Translations under genes and position numbers: made by a program
NCBI GenBank assembly: GCA_026706935.1
Contig: JAPOXV010000026.1
Location: 153,721-217,720, forward strand
Source of the DNA: Gammaproteobacteria bacterium
Lineage (GTDB): Bacteria > Pseudomonadota > Gammaproteobacteria > Pseudomonadales > Azotimanducaceae
DNA: 64,000 nucleotides
Direction: 5' to 3'
In this document: positions 27,112 through 35,583 of the stretch, one piece after another
Numbering within the stretch: position 1 is the first letter of the stretch
Layout of the letters: each line of letters starts with the position of its first letter
The notes under the pieces: model-generated
Told to the model about the DNA's origin: nothing
The model's database searches: none
What the model saw: only the letters and a program-made list of their open reading frames with translations

Positions 27112-29406
27112 GTGCAAGACGCGCTCCAAGACCTCATTGCGGATATATCGGGCGGCGTTAGCTTCAGTCGGGCGTCCGCCATGCTGGTTACACGCGTCAC
27201 CAATATCCTGAACTGCGCCGTTTGTTCACTGTTCGTCGTCGACAATAAAACAAAAAACCTGCAGCTGGTAGCCAACGAGGGTTTTCGCGACATCGACCCA
27301 GATTCGATTGTTGTACCTGCCGATACTGGCGTGGTCGGCTTGGTAGTAAAGCGTAAAGAGCCAATCAATCTTTCCAACATCAACCAGCACCCCGACGTCT
27401 ATTTCCTTGAAGGTCAAAACGAAAACGCCTATCCGAGCTTTCTAGGTGTACCCATTCTCTATCAGAGACGCGTTCTCGGCGTGCTCGTCGCCCAGGATGA
27501 GTACCACGAATTTACTGAGGACGATGAAGGGTTTCTGACGTCACTCGCAACGTCTTTCGCCCACGACTTATCTCACGCGATCGCGACGAACGAGATCGCG
27601 CTTGGCGCGGTGCCGCCGAAGCGACGGGACGAGCAACATTTCAAAGGCTACGCTGGATCTCCTGGGATTGCGTCTGGCACGGCCGTCGTACGTCACCCGC
27701 ATGCGCAGCTCGAAGATGTCACGTACCGAGTCATTGAACCCAATGACGTCGATCAAGAGTTAGCTGAATTCAACGAAGCACTTGGCGTCGTCGTGCAGGA
27801 CCTGAATCAAGGTCGAGAGCGTATGCAATCTGTTCTTGGCGCCGAAGAGCTAGCCCTTTTCGATGCCTATCTGCACATGCTTGACGATGACGCATTACCA
27901 CACGAGGTGCGCACAACCGTCCTCAATGAATGCGTAGGGGCGCAAACCGCGGTAAGCAGCGTGTTCTCCAGACACATCCGCGAACTTGAACGATCAGAAA
28001 GTTCCTATCTAGCAGAAAGAGGTCAGGACCTACGAGACCTCGGTCAGCGCATCCTCGCTGCAATGCAGCAACAAGATCGTAGCGATACCGACATCCCACC
28101 CAATTCAATCCTCGTCGCGCACGAGGTATCCGCGTCTATGCTCAGCGAGGTTCCGTCTGAGAATCTGATCGGTGTGGTTTCCGTAGAAGGGTCCATGAAC
28201 TCCCACGTGACCATTCTTGCCCGCGCATTGAACCTACCAGCGGTAATTGGCGCAGAAGACCTGCCTCTGCTTGATATGGATAACCTGCCGCTCATCGTTG
28301 ACGGTTACTACGGCGAGATTGTCGTGAATCCCTCAGCGGCGACGACCAGTCATTTCGAAGAACTCGTCAATGTTGAAGAGTCGTTTCAGGCTGAATTAGA
28401 TGAGATTCGGGACTTACCCAGCGTCACCATGGATGGGGTGCGCATCAACGTTTGGGTCAATATCGGGTTGGTAAGTGAGATCTCGCGTTCGTTGGACTTA
28501 GGCGCAGAGGGGATCGGCTTATTCAGAACCGAAGTTCCATTTGCGAATCGAAACCGATTCCCAACGGAGGAAGAGCAGCGTCGTATCTATCGCGAGCACA
28601 TGGAAGCGTTCGATCCTCGCCCCGTCACGATGCGGACATTGGACATCGGCGGCGACAAAGACCTACCTTACTTCAAAATCGAAGAAGAAAACCCTTTCTT
28701 AGGTTGGCGGGGAATTCGAGTCACGCTGGACCATCCCGATATTTTCCTAGGCCAAGTACGCGCGATGTTTAAAGCGAATGCTGATCTTGAAGGCATTCTG
28801 CGAATCATGCTGCCGATGGTCTCGAATATCGAAGAGATCGAGATCGCGAAGCGATACATCGACCAAGCGTATCGCGAAGTCATCGAAGAAGGCGTCAACG
28901 CCAAACAGCCGCAAATCGGGGTCATGATCGAAGTACCGTCGCTGATCTTTCAACGACAACAGGTGATGCGACTCGTCGATTTCCTTGCCATTGGAACCAA
29001 CGATCTCACGCAATATATGCTCGCAGCGTCCCGGACGAATCCGCAAGTCGCCGAGCTTTACAGGGAGTTTGATCCATCGATGGTGCACGCTTTACGGATG
29101 CTCGCGAAGACCGCGCATGAAGCGAAGAAGCCGATCGGTATTTGCGGGGAGCTGGCTGGTACGGTCGAAGGTGCCGTGATGTGTATTGGTATGGGATACG
29201 ACGTGCTTTCGATGAACGCGACTAACATCCCTCGAGTAAAGTGGGTAATTCGCAATATCACAATGACAAACTGTCGAAGGATCGTCGCCAGAGCGTTGCG
29301 TATGCACTCCGCAAGAGAGATTTTTAACTTCATTCGAGAGCAACTACACGGGGCGGGGTTGGACAAGGCACTTCCGCCTCACGAACCCCCTGCGATCTTC
29401 TTCTAG
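27112..29406 (+). CDS. ptsP: PTS-Ntr enzyme I (phosphoenolpyruvate-protein phosphotransferase with GAF domain)
   Basis: 764 residues. This is the first kinase of the nitrogen-related PTS: it autophosphorylates from PEP and passes phosphate to NPr. Residues ~1-165 form the GAF sensor domain. Next come the HPr-binding and swivelling domains with the active histidine in SMNSHVTILARALNLPAV. The PEP-binding TIM barrel carries GIGLFRTEVPF, RTLDIGGDKDLPYF, NPFLGWRGIR, IGTNDLTQYMLA and GICGELAG. All catalytic segments are present. The GTG start abuts rppH. In many relatives lgt follows directly, but here lgt is 8.3 kb away. Confidence 0.95.
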   Translation: MQDALQDLIADISGGVSFSRASAMLVTRVTNILNCAVCSLFVVDNKTKNLQLVANEGFRDIDPDSIVVPADTGVVGLVVKRKEPINLSNINQHPDVYFLEGQNENAYPSFLGVPILYQRRVLGVLVAQDEYHEFTEDDEGFLTSLATSFAHDLSHAIATNEIALGAVPPKRRDEQHFKGYAGSPGIASGTAVVRHPHAQLEDVTYRVIEPNDVDQELAEFNEALGVVVQDLNQGRERMQSVLGAEELALFDAYLHMLDDDALPHEVRTTVLNECVGAQTAVSSVFSRHIRELERSESSYLAERGQDLRDLGQRILAAMQQQDRSDTDIPPNSILVAHEVSASMLSEVPSENLIGVVSVEGSMNSHVTILARALNLPAVIGAEDLPLLDMDNLPLIVDGYYGEIVVNPSAATTSHFEELVNVEESFQAELDEIRDLPSVTMDGVRINVWVNIGLVSEISRSLDLGAEGIGLFRTEVPFANRNRFPTEEEQRRIYREHMEAFDPRPVTMRTLDIGGDKDLPYFKIEEENPFLGWRGIRVTLDHPDIFLGQVRAMFKANADLEGILRIMLPMVSNIEEIEIAKRYIDQAYREVIEEGVNAKQPQIGVMIEVPSLIFQRQQVMRLVDFLAIGTNDLTQYMLAASRTNPQVAELYREFDPSMVHALRMLAKTAHEAKKPIGICGELAGTVEGAVMCIGMGYDVLSMNATNIPRVKWVIRNITMTNCRRIVARALRMHSAREIFNFIREQLHGAGLDKALPPHEPPAIFF

Positions 29407-29510
29407 GATTCATATGAACATTACTTCATTGAACGAAATCCGTTTACCATACTGGACAAATCAATACCTATACTTGATTCTCAAAAACGACGAGTAAAGT
29501 ACTAGTACCA

Positions 29511-29780
29511 ATGGAAGTGAACGTCGCGATTGAAAAAGCGAAGGAACACGTTCGTGAAATCTACAAAGATGAACCTATCGTAGACATCGGTTTAGAGGAA
29601 GTCGAGTTCAAAGAGCGTGACAAAGTCTGGGCTATAACGGTCGGATTTCTACGAAACTGGCGTCCTCAGGAAAATGCAATTAGTGCTCTCGCCGCGCCTA
29701 TTCGTATCTATAAGGTCGTTCGGATTAGAGATAAGGATGGATCGCTCCAATCCTTAAGAAACCGTGAAACCCCTAACTAA
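29511..29780 (+). CDS. small protein of unknown function paired with a PIN-domain gene
   Basis: 89 residues, acidic and highly charged in its first half (MEVNVAIEKAKEHVREIYKDEPIVDIGLEEVEF), followed by a beta-rich middle (VWAITVGFLRNW, IYKVVRIRDKDGSLQSL). The helix-then-strands layout recalls PepSY-like folds, but I do not recognise a named family. It ends nine bases before the PIN-domain gene, so the two form a pair, and the protein is a candidate partner or antidote. A 27-codon frame at 29414-29497 just upstream could be a leader or a remnant. Expression by the pair's own promoter is assumed, not seen. Confidence 0.65.
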   Translation: MEVNVAIEKAKEHVREIYKDEPIVDIGLEEVEFKERDKVWAITVGFLRNWRPQENAISALAAPIRIYKVVRIRDKDGSLQSLRNRETPN

Positions 29781-29789
29781 AGCTAGTCA

Positions 29790-30260
29790 ATGTACGAAGG
29801 AATCTACATAGACACGAACCTTATCGTTTTATTAGTCGTAGGTCTAACCAAACAGGAGCTAATCTCCAAGCACCGGCGGACCAGAGAGTTCACCGTTGAC
29901 GATTACAAACTCCTATTCGAGTTCTTAAGTCAATATCGGATCGTGTTCGTTACACCCAACACTTTGACGGAGGCGTCGAATCTCGTAAGGCAACATGCCG
30001 AACCCGAAAGATCTCAGATACTCTATACATTCCGAAATTTCGTCAACCGAACCGAGGAAACCACGATTGCCAGTTCCGTTGTTGTCGACCATGTCAGATT
30101 TCCATTCTTAGGTCTAACCGACATAGTGCTTCTCAGAAAATCGTCTCCTAATACTCCGCTCATAACTGTAGATCTCGACCTATATCTGGAGACCGTAACA
30201 GAGAATCCGTCCGCCGCAATCAACTTCAATCACATGAGAGACAAAGGCAGGGTTCCGTAA
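29790..30260 (+). CDS. PIN-domain-like protein (putative ribonuclease)
   Basis: 156 residues. PIN domains are metal-dependent RNases with three or four acidic residues in one pocket. They are visible here in the right order: Asp8 in YIDTNLIVLL, Glu61 in TLTEASNL, Asp111 in GLTDIVLL, and Asp128/Asp130 in LITVDLDLY. The length and strands around these residues fit the fold. It lacks the most common VapC wording, so it belongs to a divergent PIN group. It sits directly after a small acidic ORF, the usual order of a toxin-antitoxin or RNase-regulator pair. Activity is inferred only. Confidence 0.65.
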   Translation: MYEGIYIDTNLIVLLVVGLTKQELISKHRRTREFTVDDYKLLFEFLSQYRIVFVTPNTLTEASNLVRQHAEPERSQILYTFRNFVNRTEETTIASSVVVDHVRFPFLGLTDIVLLRKSSPNTPLITVDLDLYLETVTENPSAAINFNHMRDKGRVP

Positions 30261-30424
30261 ACGACTGAAAAGTGGGCATAGACTTCTAGTATGGGTTGCG
30301 TCACCCTTCTACTTTAATTCGCACTGTCGGCCGAATTAAGAACGACATCCTTTTATTCACACCACATTAGTGTTATCGAAGAGATTTTCAATACGAGCAA
30401 ACCTAGGATCGGTCCCAACTTGCA

Positions 30425-31783
30425 TTAACACTGTGTGGCAAGGTAGGCTGCTCGAGCTGACTCCTCGTCATCGACAACAGCGTATCCCTCTTCTTCCCAA
30501 AAGCAACCCGTTAAACGCCCTCCACTGCTGGTCAGGATTGTGATTTCCATGTGGACGTTGGTTTCCGAGCCGATTTCGTAGAGGTGTCCCCTCGACATTG
30601 GTTTACCAATCTGACCGGCGTATCGACCAAAGACCGGAATCAGCGCCCAGTCGGAACCACCGGATTCTCGAGACTCTTGAGGTAGCAATCCGAGCATCCT
30701 GATGGGCCACTGATCATTCGAAACCCGCCTATGTTCACGTATGACGACTGGCAATAACGAGTTCGTGATAATCGGCCCGTCCGCTTCAAGCTGAAGAGAT
30801 CCTCGATGTTCACCGTTCCGAGAGATTGTCAGCTTGTTTCCTGAAGGCACTAGCTCGTAGTCCTCACAAGACTCAACAGTTCCATCCACGACTCGACCGT
30901 GTTGCGTCGTAAGTCGGGACCAATCCATCGTAGTAGCGTCCGTGAAACAGATCGTATTTTCAACCCATCGCCTTTCGTTCGCTTGATCTGGGAACTCTGT
31001 GTGGAATCGTGGTGATTTACCTACCGGACAGTCTTCGCGCCAAGTGATACTTGCCGATCCGTCCTCATGGCAGACGGAAGTGAATCTACCTAAACCTTGG
31101 TTGGAAACTGCCCACAGTTCGTGCCATCGTTCAGCGAGGCGTCTGTTAAGTTCTATGGTCTTTTGGGATAGCTTTGGCATGACGATACCTTCTCCAGATT
31201 GACGACTAGTGTTGGTGGGAGCCGACAACTCGAGAAGACCTTTTTGTGAAAGGACGAGTGTCAGCTGGTGAAGTCCTCGCGCAAGACGTGTGGAGACCGT
31301 ATTGGTCTTCAACTGAAGCGTATTTGCGATTTCTAGGTATGAAAGCCCTTTGAAGTACCTTTGAATGAGAGGTTCGCGAAATTGAGGCGCTAGCTTCCCG
31401 ATTTCTTCTCTAATGACCTCAAGTAGTTGAGTCCGCATTGTGGTGCTTTCTAAGTCCATGTCTTTCTGAATCGAATTCAGATCATTCACGACACCTGACT
31501 CTCTATCCGCACGTTTACTCTCTGATCGGACCTGATCAATCGCGACGGAGTAGACAATCGCTCGCAGCCACGCTATCGCATTTGAGACTTTCCCGTTCGC
31601 CGGTTTTGCATTCAATAGACGCACGATGGCGATCTGAACGATATCTTCTGCCAAGTCGGCGTCGGTAAATACTTGAGCATAGCGCCAAGCAGCCTCTCGA
31701 TTACGACTGATGAATTCCTCAATTGCAGCGGTATCCCCGTCTCGGTAAAACCGATTTAGGAGCGCGAGGTCGGAGTCAGACAT
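30425..31783 (-). CDS. ECF-type sigma-70 factor with large C-terminal domain of unknown function
   Basis: 452 residues. Residues ~10-95 are sigma region 2 (DADLAEDIVQIAIVRLLNA..., AIAWLRAIVYSVAIDQVRSESKRA). Residues ~125-180 are region 4 (LAPQFREPLIQRYFKGLSYLEIANTLQLKTNTVSTRLARGLHQL). Ordinary ECF factors end about there. This one continues for ~265 residues of mixed beta-rich sequence containing many tryptophans and acidic stretches (ITWREDCPVG, GRFTSVCHEDGS, GCFWEEEGYAVVDDEESARAAYLA). I do not recognise the extension. Long extensions of ECF factors often act as built-in regulators, which would suit the absence of an adjacent anti-sigma gene. No target promoter could be assigned. Confidence 0.82.
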   Translation of the reverse strand: MSDSDLALLNRFYRDGDTAAIEEFISRNREAAWRYAQVFTDADLAEDIVQIAIVRLLNAKPANGKVSNAIAWLRAIVYSVAIDQVRSESKRADRESGVVNDLNSIQKDMDLESTTMRTQLLEVIREEIGKLAPQFREPLIQRYFKGLSYLEIANTLQLKTNTVSTRLARGLHQLTLVLSQKGLLELSAPTNTSRQSGEGIVMPKLSQKTIELNRRLAERWHELWAVSNQGLGRFTSVCHEDGSASITWREDCPVGKSPRFHTEFPDQANERRWVENTICFTDATTMDWSRLTTQHGRVVDGTVESCEDYELVPSGNKLTISRNGEHRGSLQLEADGPIITNSLLPVVIREHRRVSNDQWPIRMLGLLPQESRESGGSDWALIPVFGRYAGQIGKPMSRGHLYEIGSETNVHMEITILTSSGGRLTGCFWEEEGYAVVDDEESARAAYLATQC

Positions 31784-31859
31784 GTGAGACGGCTATCGTG
31801 TCGGTCGTTTGAGATGTAAAGAGGGCGTTTGTACAACTAAAGACGTGCCTGGTTTACTT

Positions 31860-32023
31860 TTTCTTTCACTTTCGACTTTGGCTCGCGCCGAAACTGAATC
31901 GCGTCTTCGAAAGTGCTCGCAAACGTGACCGCCGTGCGCGATAACTCGCCTTGGACACAATTGATCGCGCTTGAATTCAAGCGTCTTACTCTCTGGTCGA
32001 CGCAAGAATTGATCAAGATTCAA
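31860..32023 (-). pseudogene. broken fragment of an AlbA_2 (Schlafen-type) domain gene
   Basis: On the minus strand from 32023 the reading starts NLDQFLRRPESKTLEFKRDQLCPRRVI, the typical opening of AlbA_2 domains found in putative transcriptional regulators and RecG-like helicases. The frame then fails to match. Shifting by one base restores RTAVTFAST, the expected continuation (R-T-A-V-A-F-A-N-T in intact members). After that, similarity ends and the shifted frame reaches a stop. This indicates a single-base insertion plus truncation: a dead remnant left in the accessory stretch. Confidence 0.55.
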
Positions 32024-32093
32024 TACTATGAAATCTACTCTGAAAGGCTATGAAGCACATACATTTCACAGTTATTTTCAGAGTAAAAATGTG

Positions 32094-32122
32094 GGCGAAT
32101 CTCGTCTAAATAGTGATTCGCC
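32094..32122 (-). terminator. likely terminator of the glycerol kinase gene
   Basis: GGCGAATC and GATTCGCC form a perfect 8-bp stem with a 13-base loop, 44 bases after the glycerol kinase stop. On the minus strand the stem is followed by CACATTTTTAC. The loop is long and the T-run begins four bases after the stem, so the call is moderate. Confidence 0.45.
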
Positions 32123-32165
32123 TAAGACCCTTGAAGACGAGCGCGAAAACAATGCTCGAAATACG

Positions 32166-33629
32166 TTAGAGAACCGAATCTACCGCTGCATACCATCCAT
32201 CGAGCATAGACTTCCGATTCGTCACCGACATACTCGGTTCGAAGCGTCGATCCACTTCATAGTGAGCGTCCAACCAAAAATCAGACGCCGTAGCAGCAAG
32301 ATTCGCGGCACCACGAGCTGTGGACTCTAAGTCCACTGGACGCGCAACCGGTCGATCCAGCAAATCAGCCTGAAGCTGCAAGAGAAAGTCATTCGCCGCT
32401 GCGCCGCCGTCGACGCGTAGCTCAGCAATTCTGTCACCCGTATCCTCCTCAAGGGCAGCGATAAGGTCATATGACTGTAACGCAATTGACTCAAGCGCGG
32501 CTCTGACGATATGGCGTCGATCAGCAGACCTCGACAGACCAACCAAAGCGCCGCGAGCGTTTGCGGACCAATGTGGTGCTCCAAGTCCCTCGAAGGCAGG
32601 CACTAGGTAGACGCCGGCACTGTCCGGCACGGAGGTTGCGAGTTCTTCCGATTCCGCTGCTGTGCTGAGGATATCTAGGTTGTCTCTCAACCATTGAATG
32701 GCACTACCAGCGGAGAACACCGAACCCTCTAGTGCAAACTCATCGCTGTCACCAAGACTCGCCGCCGTCGTGCTTAGTAGTCCACTTTTTGATACCTGAA
32801 CTTCAGTTCCGGTGTGAACCAACAAGAACGCGCCTGTGCCATAGGTGAGTTTCGCTGAGTTTGGGGTGGTACACCCCTGGCCGACCAAAGCTGCCTGTTG
32901 GTCACCTGCGACACCGGCGATAGGGATTTCAACGCCTAACACATCACCTGAGGTATAGCCTATTTCGCCCGACGAAGGTGCAATCGTCGGCAGTATCTCG
33001 AGGGGAATGTCGAAATAACTTAGTAACTCGTTGTCCCAGGCACCTTCTCGAAGATCCATGAAGAGCGTTCGAGAGGCGTTGGTACGATCGATCGCATGCA
33101 ATCGACCATCTGTGAGATTAAAGATCAGCCAGGAATCGACGGTTCCAAATGCGAGCTCGCCGTCTTTCGCTCGTTTAGGTAAATCCGGACTGTTATCCAG
33201 AATCCACCTTAACTTTGTCGCCGAGAAGTACGGATCGATCTTCAGTCCGGTGCGCGCTTGTATCCGCGCTGCATCACTTGAACCGTTAATCGCCGCACAC
33301 TGATCTGCGGTACGTCGGCATTGCCAAGTAATCGCGGGTCCCACGGGCTCGCCTGTTGATCTATCCCAAACGATCGTGGTTTCACGCTGATTAGTGATAC
33401 CAACAGCGTGTAGAGCGGAAGCGTGTGCGCCTAGTTGGTCGAGTGCATTACTGATGCTTTGGCGTTGAGCGTCCCAAATTGCGTTCGCGTTCTGCTCGAC
33501 CCAACCGTCTTTCGGGAAAGTGCTCTGTATCTCGATCTGCGCGCTTGCTGCGACGTTACCTTCACGGTCAAAGAGGACGCTACGAGCACTGCTCGTGCCT
33601 TCGTCACATGCGAGCAGGTATTGACTCAC
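32166..33629 (-). CDS. glpK: glycerol kinase (FGGY family)
   Basis: 487 residues. The enzyme phosphorylates glycerol to glycerol 3-phosphate. The N-terminus (LLACDEGTSSARSVLFDREG, then FPKDGWVEQNANAIWDAQ) and the segments GITNQRETTIVWDRSTGEPVGPAITWQCRRT, GTVDSWLIFNLTDG, DQQAALVGQGC, KLTYGTGAFLLVHTG and LRVDGGAAANDFLLQLQADLL follow GlpK closely. The GTG start is 18 bases after the SDR gene stop. glpF or glpD are not nearby, so regulation by GlpR or DhaR is unknown. Other polyol kinases of this family are a less likely alternative. Confidence 0.88.
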   Translation of the reverse strand: MSQYLLACDEGTSSARSVLFDREGNVAASAQIEIQSTFPKDGWVEQNANAIWDAQRQSISNALDQLGAHASALHAVGITNQRETTIVWDRSTGEPVGPAITWQCRRTADQCAAINGSSDAARIQARTGLKIDPYFSATKLRWILDNSPDLPKRAKDGELAFGTVDSWLIFNLTDGRLHAIDRTNASRTLFMDLREGAWDNELLSYFDIPLEILPTIAPSSGEIGYTSGDVLGVEIPIAGVAGDQQAALVGQGCTTPNSAKLTYGTGAFLLVHTGTEVQVSKSGLLSTTAASLGDSDEFALEGSVFSAGSAIQWLRDNLDILSTAAESEELATSVPDSAGVYLVPAFEGLGAPHWSANARGALVGLSRSADRRHIVRAALESIALQSYDLIAALEEDTGDRIAELRVDGGAAANDFLLQLQADLLDRPVARPVDLESTARGAANLAATASDFWLDAHYEVDRRFEPSMSVTNRKSMLDGWYAAVDSVL

Positions 33630-33647
33630 GACGCGATCAAGAATTCA

Positions 33648-34430
33648 CTACGTGACAGGTGAGAGGCCACCGTCCATGTTGATGGCGCACCCGGTAAGGT
33701 ACGACGCATATTCAGACGCGAGGAAAAGGGCGACGTTGCCACACTCATGTGCTTCGCCCATACGGCCCATGGGAAGTGATTTCCCACTTGCAGCTAAATA
33801 CTCCTCATAGCTTTCCTCTCGTGATTGGGCGTCGTATGCCCGACGACTTTGATCAGATTCGATTCGACCGATCAGCAACGCGTTCACAAGAACGTTGTGT
33901 GGCGCACCCTCTCCAGCAAGGACCTTGGTTAACGCCATGCCTGCAGCCCGACTCACGGAGGTTGGGGCGGAACGCGCACCTGGTGCTTTAGCCGCCGTGT
34001 TCAGAATATTGATGACGCGTCCCCATCGTCGTTCGCACATCCCTGGAAACACCAGTCGCACAAGTCGGATCGCCGCAAACAATTTGAGGTCCAAGTCCCC
34101 CTGCCAGATCTCATCGGTCACGTTCATGAAAGGATGCGCTTCGGACTTACCCGCGTTGTTCACCAGAATGTCAACAGAGCCTAGTGTATCGACGACTTCT
34201 GCGTGAGCAGATTCGATCTGGTCTGATTGGGTCACGTCGCAGGATATCGCGGCAATCTTCCCGTTCCGATCGGAAACCGATCTGATTTCGGTACTTGCTT
34301 CTAGAAGCTGGTCTTTACGTCGTGCCAAGATCGCGACATCAGCGCCGGCGCCATAGAACGCCTTAGCCATCGCCTTGCCCAGACCCATACTTCCACCTGT
34401 TATCAACGCGTTCTTACCCGAAAGGTCCAT
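33648..34430 (-). CDS. short-chain dehydrogenase/reductase-fold protein lacking the Tyr-Lys catalytic pair
   Basis: 260 residues of the classical SDR fold. The nucleotide loop TGGSMGLGKA (residues 11-20) and LVNNAGKS (~90-96) are normal, as is the C-terminal ASYLTGCAINMDGGLSPVT. The catalytic YxxxK is replaced: where it belongs the sequence reads PTSVSRAAG, placing Thr157 at the Tyr position and Arg161 at the Lys position. The usual Ser is also absent (NILNTAAKAP). The protein probably binds NAD(P) but cannot use the standard mechanism. It may be a subfamily with another role. Only a few bases separate it from the TANGO2-like gene upstream. Confidence 0.85.
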   Translation of the reverse strand: MDLSGKNALITGGSMGLGKAMAKAFYGAGADVAILARRKDQLLEASTEIRSVSDRNGKIAAISCDVTQSDQIESAHAEVVDTLGSVDILVNNAGKSEAHPFMNVTDEIWQGDLDLKLFAAIRLVRLVFPGMCERRWGRVINILNTAAKAPGARSAPTSVSRAAGMALTKVLAGEGAPHNVLVNALLIGRIESDQSRRAYDAQSREESYEEYLAASGKSLPMGRMGEAHECGNVALFLASEYASYLTGCAINMDGGLSPVT

Positions 34431-34434
34431 GTTC

Positions 34435-35166
34435 TCAGCACTCCTTTAATTCAAAATGTTCTTCTACGACGCCTTCTTGCTTTCCCATGGGTCCGTAAGT
34501 CTGTTCTCGCACATCCACAGTCGATTCGCCCATGATCATAGCGGTTGTCGATCGTGTGCCGTAGCGTTCGCCAAGAATAAAGCACGGCGCGTCGTGCTTT
34601 TCTGGTGCAGGATGGAACTCGACCCCATGCGGATCAAACAAGGTATGGATTAGCGTCTCGAGGGCAGGATGTTCGATCTGATCCGACAGTTTGCGTTCAC
34701 CTTTGATCACGCGCAGCCACTTATCGCCGAGTCGGGTGTTGCTCAAACCGTAAATACCTGGTTCAAGCGTGCGTCTTTCAAACGTTCGATTCGAAAAGTA
34801 GACGAGTTCATCGCCGTCGAAAGCGATGAAATTAAAGCCTCGATAACGGGCTCCCTCGATGGCGTCGACAAACCCACTCGCGCTTTCACGACTACGTAAG
34901 AAGTCCGCGACAAGATGACCTCGACTCAAGTCAGCGTTGCCGTTTGGTTCCGTTTCAGTCCAATTGGTTACCGCTGACATGCGACCATAACGGGTCACAC
35001 CCATCCAAGTGCCATGTTCCTCGTCGTCGCGACCAGCGAAAATGTCAGGATCATCCTTCCAAAAATGAGCAGATTTGGTCGGACGCTCGAAAAACTCGTC
35101 GCGATTAGCCGCAATTACGAGCGGATGGTCACGGCGAACGCGAAAACCGATCAGTATCAGGCACAT
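34435..35166 (-). CDS. NRDE/TANGO2 family protein
   Basis: 243 residues. The start MCLILIGFRV and the eponymous AANRDEFFERPT are diagnostic of the NRDE (TANGO2) family. GRDDEEHGTWMGVTRYGRMSAVTNWTE and a RYGTRSTTAMI segment late in the chain also fit. The fold resembles N-terminal nucleophile hydrolases with Cys2 at the active position. Animal TANGO2 is linked to heme transport and lipid metabolism; the bacterial role is not settled. It ends four bases from the SDR gene and is probably co-transcribed with it and glpK. Confidence 0.88.
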   Translation of the reverse strand: MCLILIGFRVRRDHPLVIAANRDEFFERPTKSAHFWKDDPDIFAGRDDEEHGTWMGVTRYGRMSAVTNWTETEPNGNADLSRGHLVADFLRSRESASGFVDAIEGARYRGFNFIAFDGDELVYFSNRTFERRTLEPGIYGLSNTRLGDKWLRVIKGERKLSDQIEHPALETLIHTLFDPHGVEFHPAPEKHDAPCFILGERYGTRSTTAMIMGESTVDVREQTYGPMGKQEGVVEEHFELKEC

Positions 35167-35276
35167 CCGATTATGTCATGCTGCCAGTCATAGAAGGCGG
35201 GGAAGTGTAATCGCCGCGGCCGATGAAGGGATATCGAAACGCGCAATCGAGCTCGTTGGGAAACATGGCGTCAACT

Positions 35277-35331
35277 AAAAACGCAAGGGCCGCCATTTCT
35301 AGCGACCCTTGAACCGACAGCACGCTGCCGG
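35277..35331 (-). terminator. two consecutive hairpins with T-tract, probable terminator
   Basis: Reading the minus strand: CCGGCAGC/GCTGTCGG forms a stem with a 2-base loop (35331-35314). Then AAGGGTCGC/GCGGCCCTT forms a 9-bp stem with an 8-base loop (35310-35285), followed by GCGTTTTTAG. Each stem has one G-U pair. This would end transcription from the 434-aa gene, 250 bases upstream, before the TANGO2 gene. The rest of 35332-35583 shows no gene, so a short untranslated RNA ending here is also possible. Confidence 0.55.
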
Positions 35332-35583
35332 CTGGTATTCGTTTTTCGTTACGTGATTAGAGCTAATTCAATACCCGTTGATTGTCCACTTTTTGAAAGA
35401 CCTGCTTATTCCAGACTAAGCTTAACCCGCTTATCCGTACTCCGCAATCTGAGTTATGCAATTTAGAGAACCAGTGAAAATTCAACCCATTCAGTGTTTA
35501 CGCGATACCTTCGTCGTGTCTTCATACCAAGAAACGGGCGTTTCAATCAAAATCGTCTCCGATTGACCTTCTGAGTGGCTTCG

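Noticed and set aside
29414-29497. 27-codon frame before the 89-aa gene
   Set aside because: Too short and unsupported for its own entry; noted in the 89-aa gene entry as a possible leader or remnant.
30296-30313. GGGT/ACCC mini-hairpin between the PIN gene and the sigma factor gene
   Set aside because: Four-base stem without a proper T-tract; too weak to call a terminator.
32028-32330. 100-codon plus-strand frame
   Set aside because: It overlaps the end of glycerol kinase on the other strand and contains the likely terminator hairpin. No ribosome binding site and no protein-like pattern.
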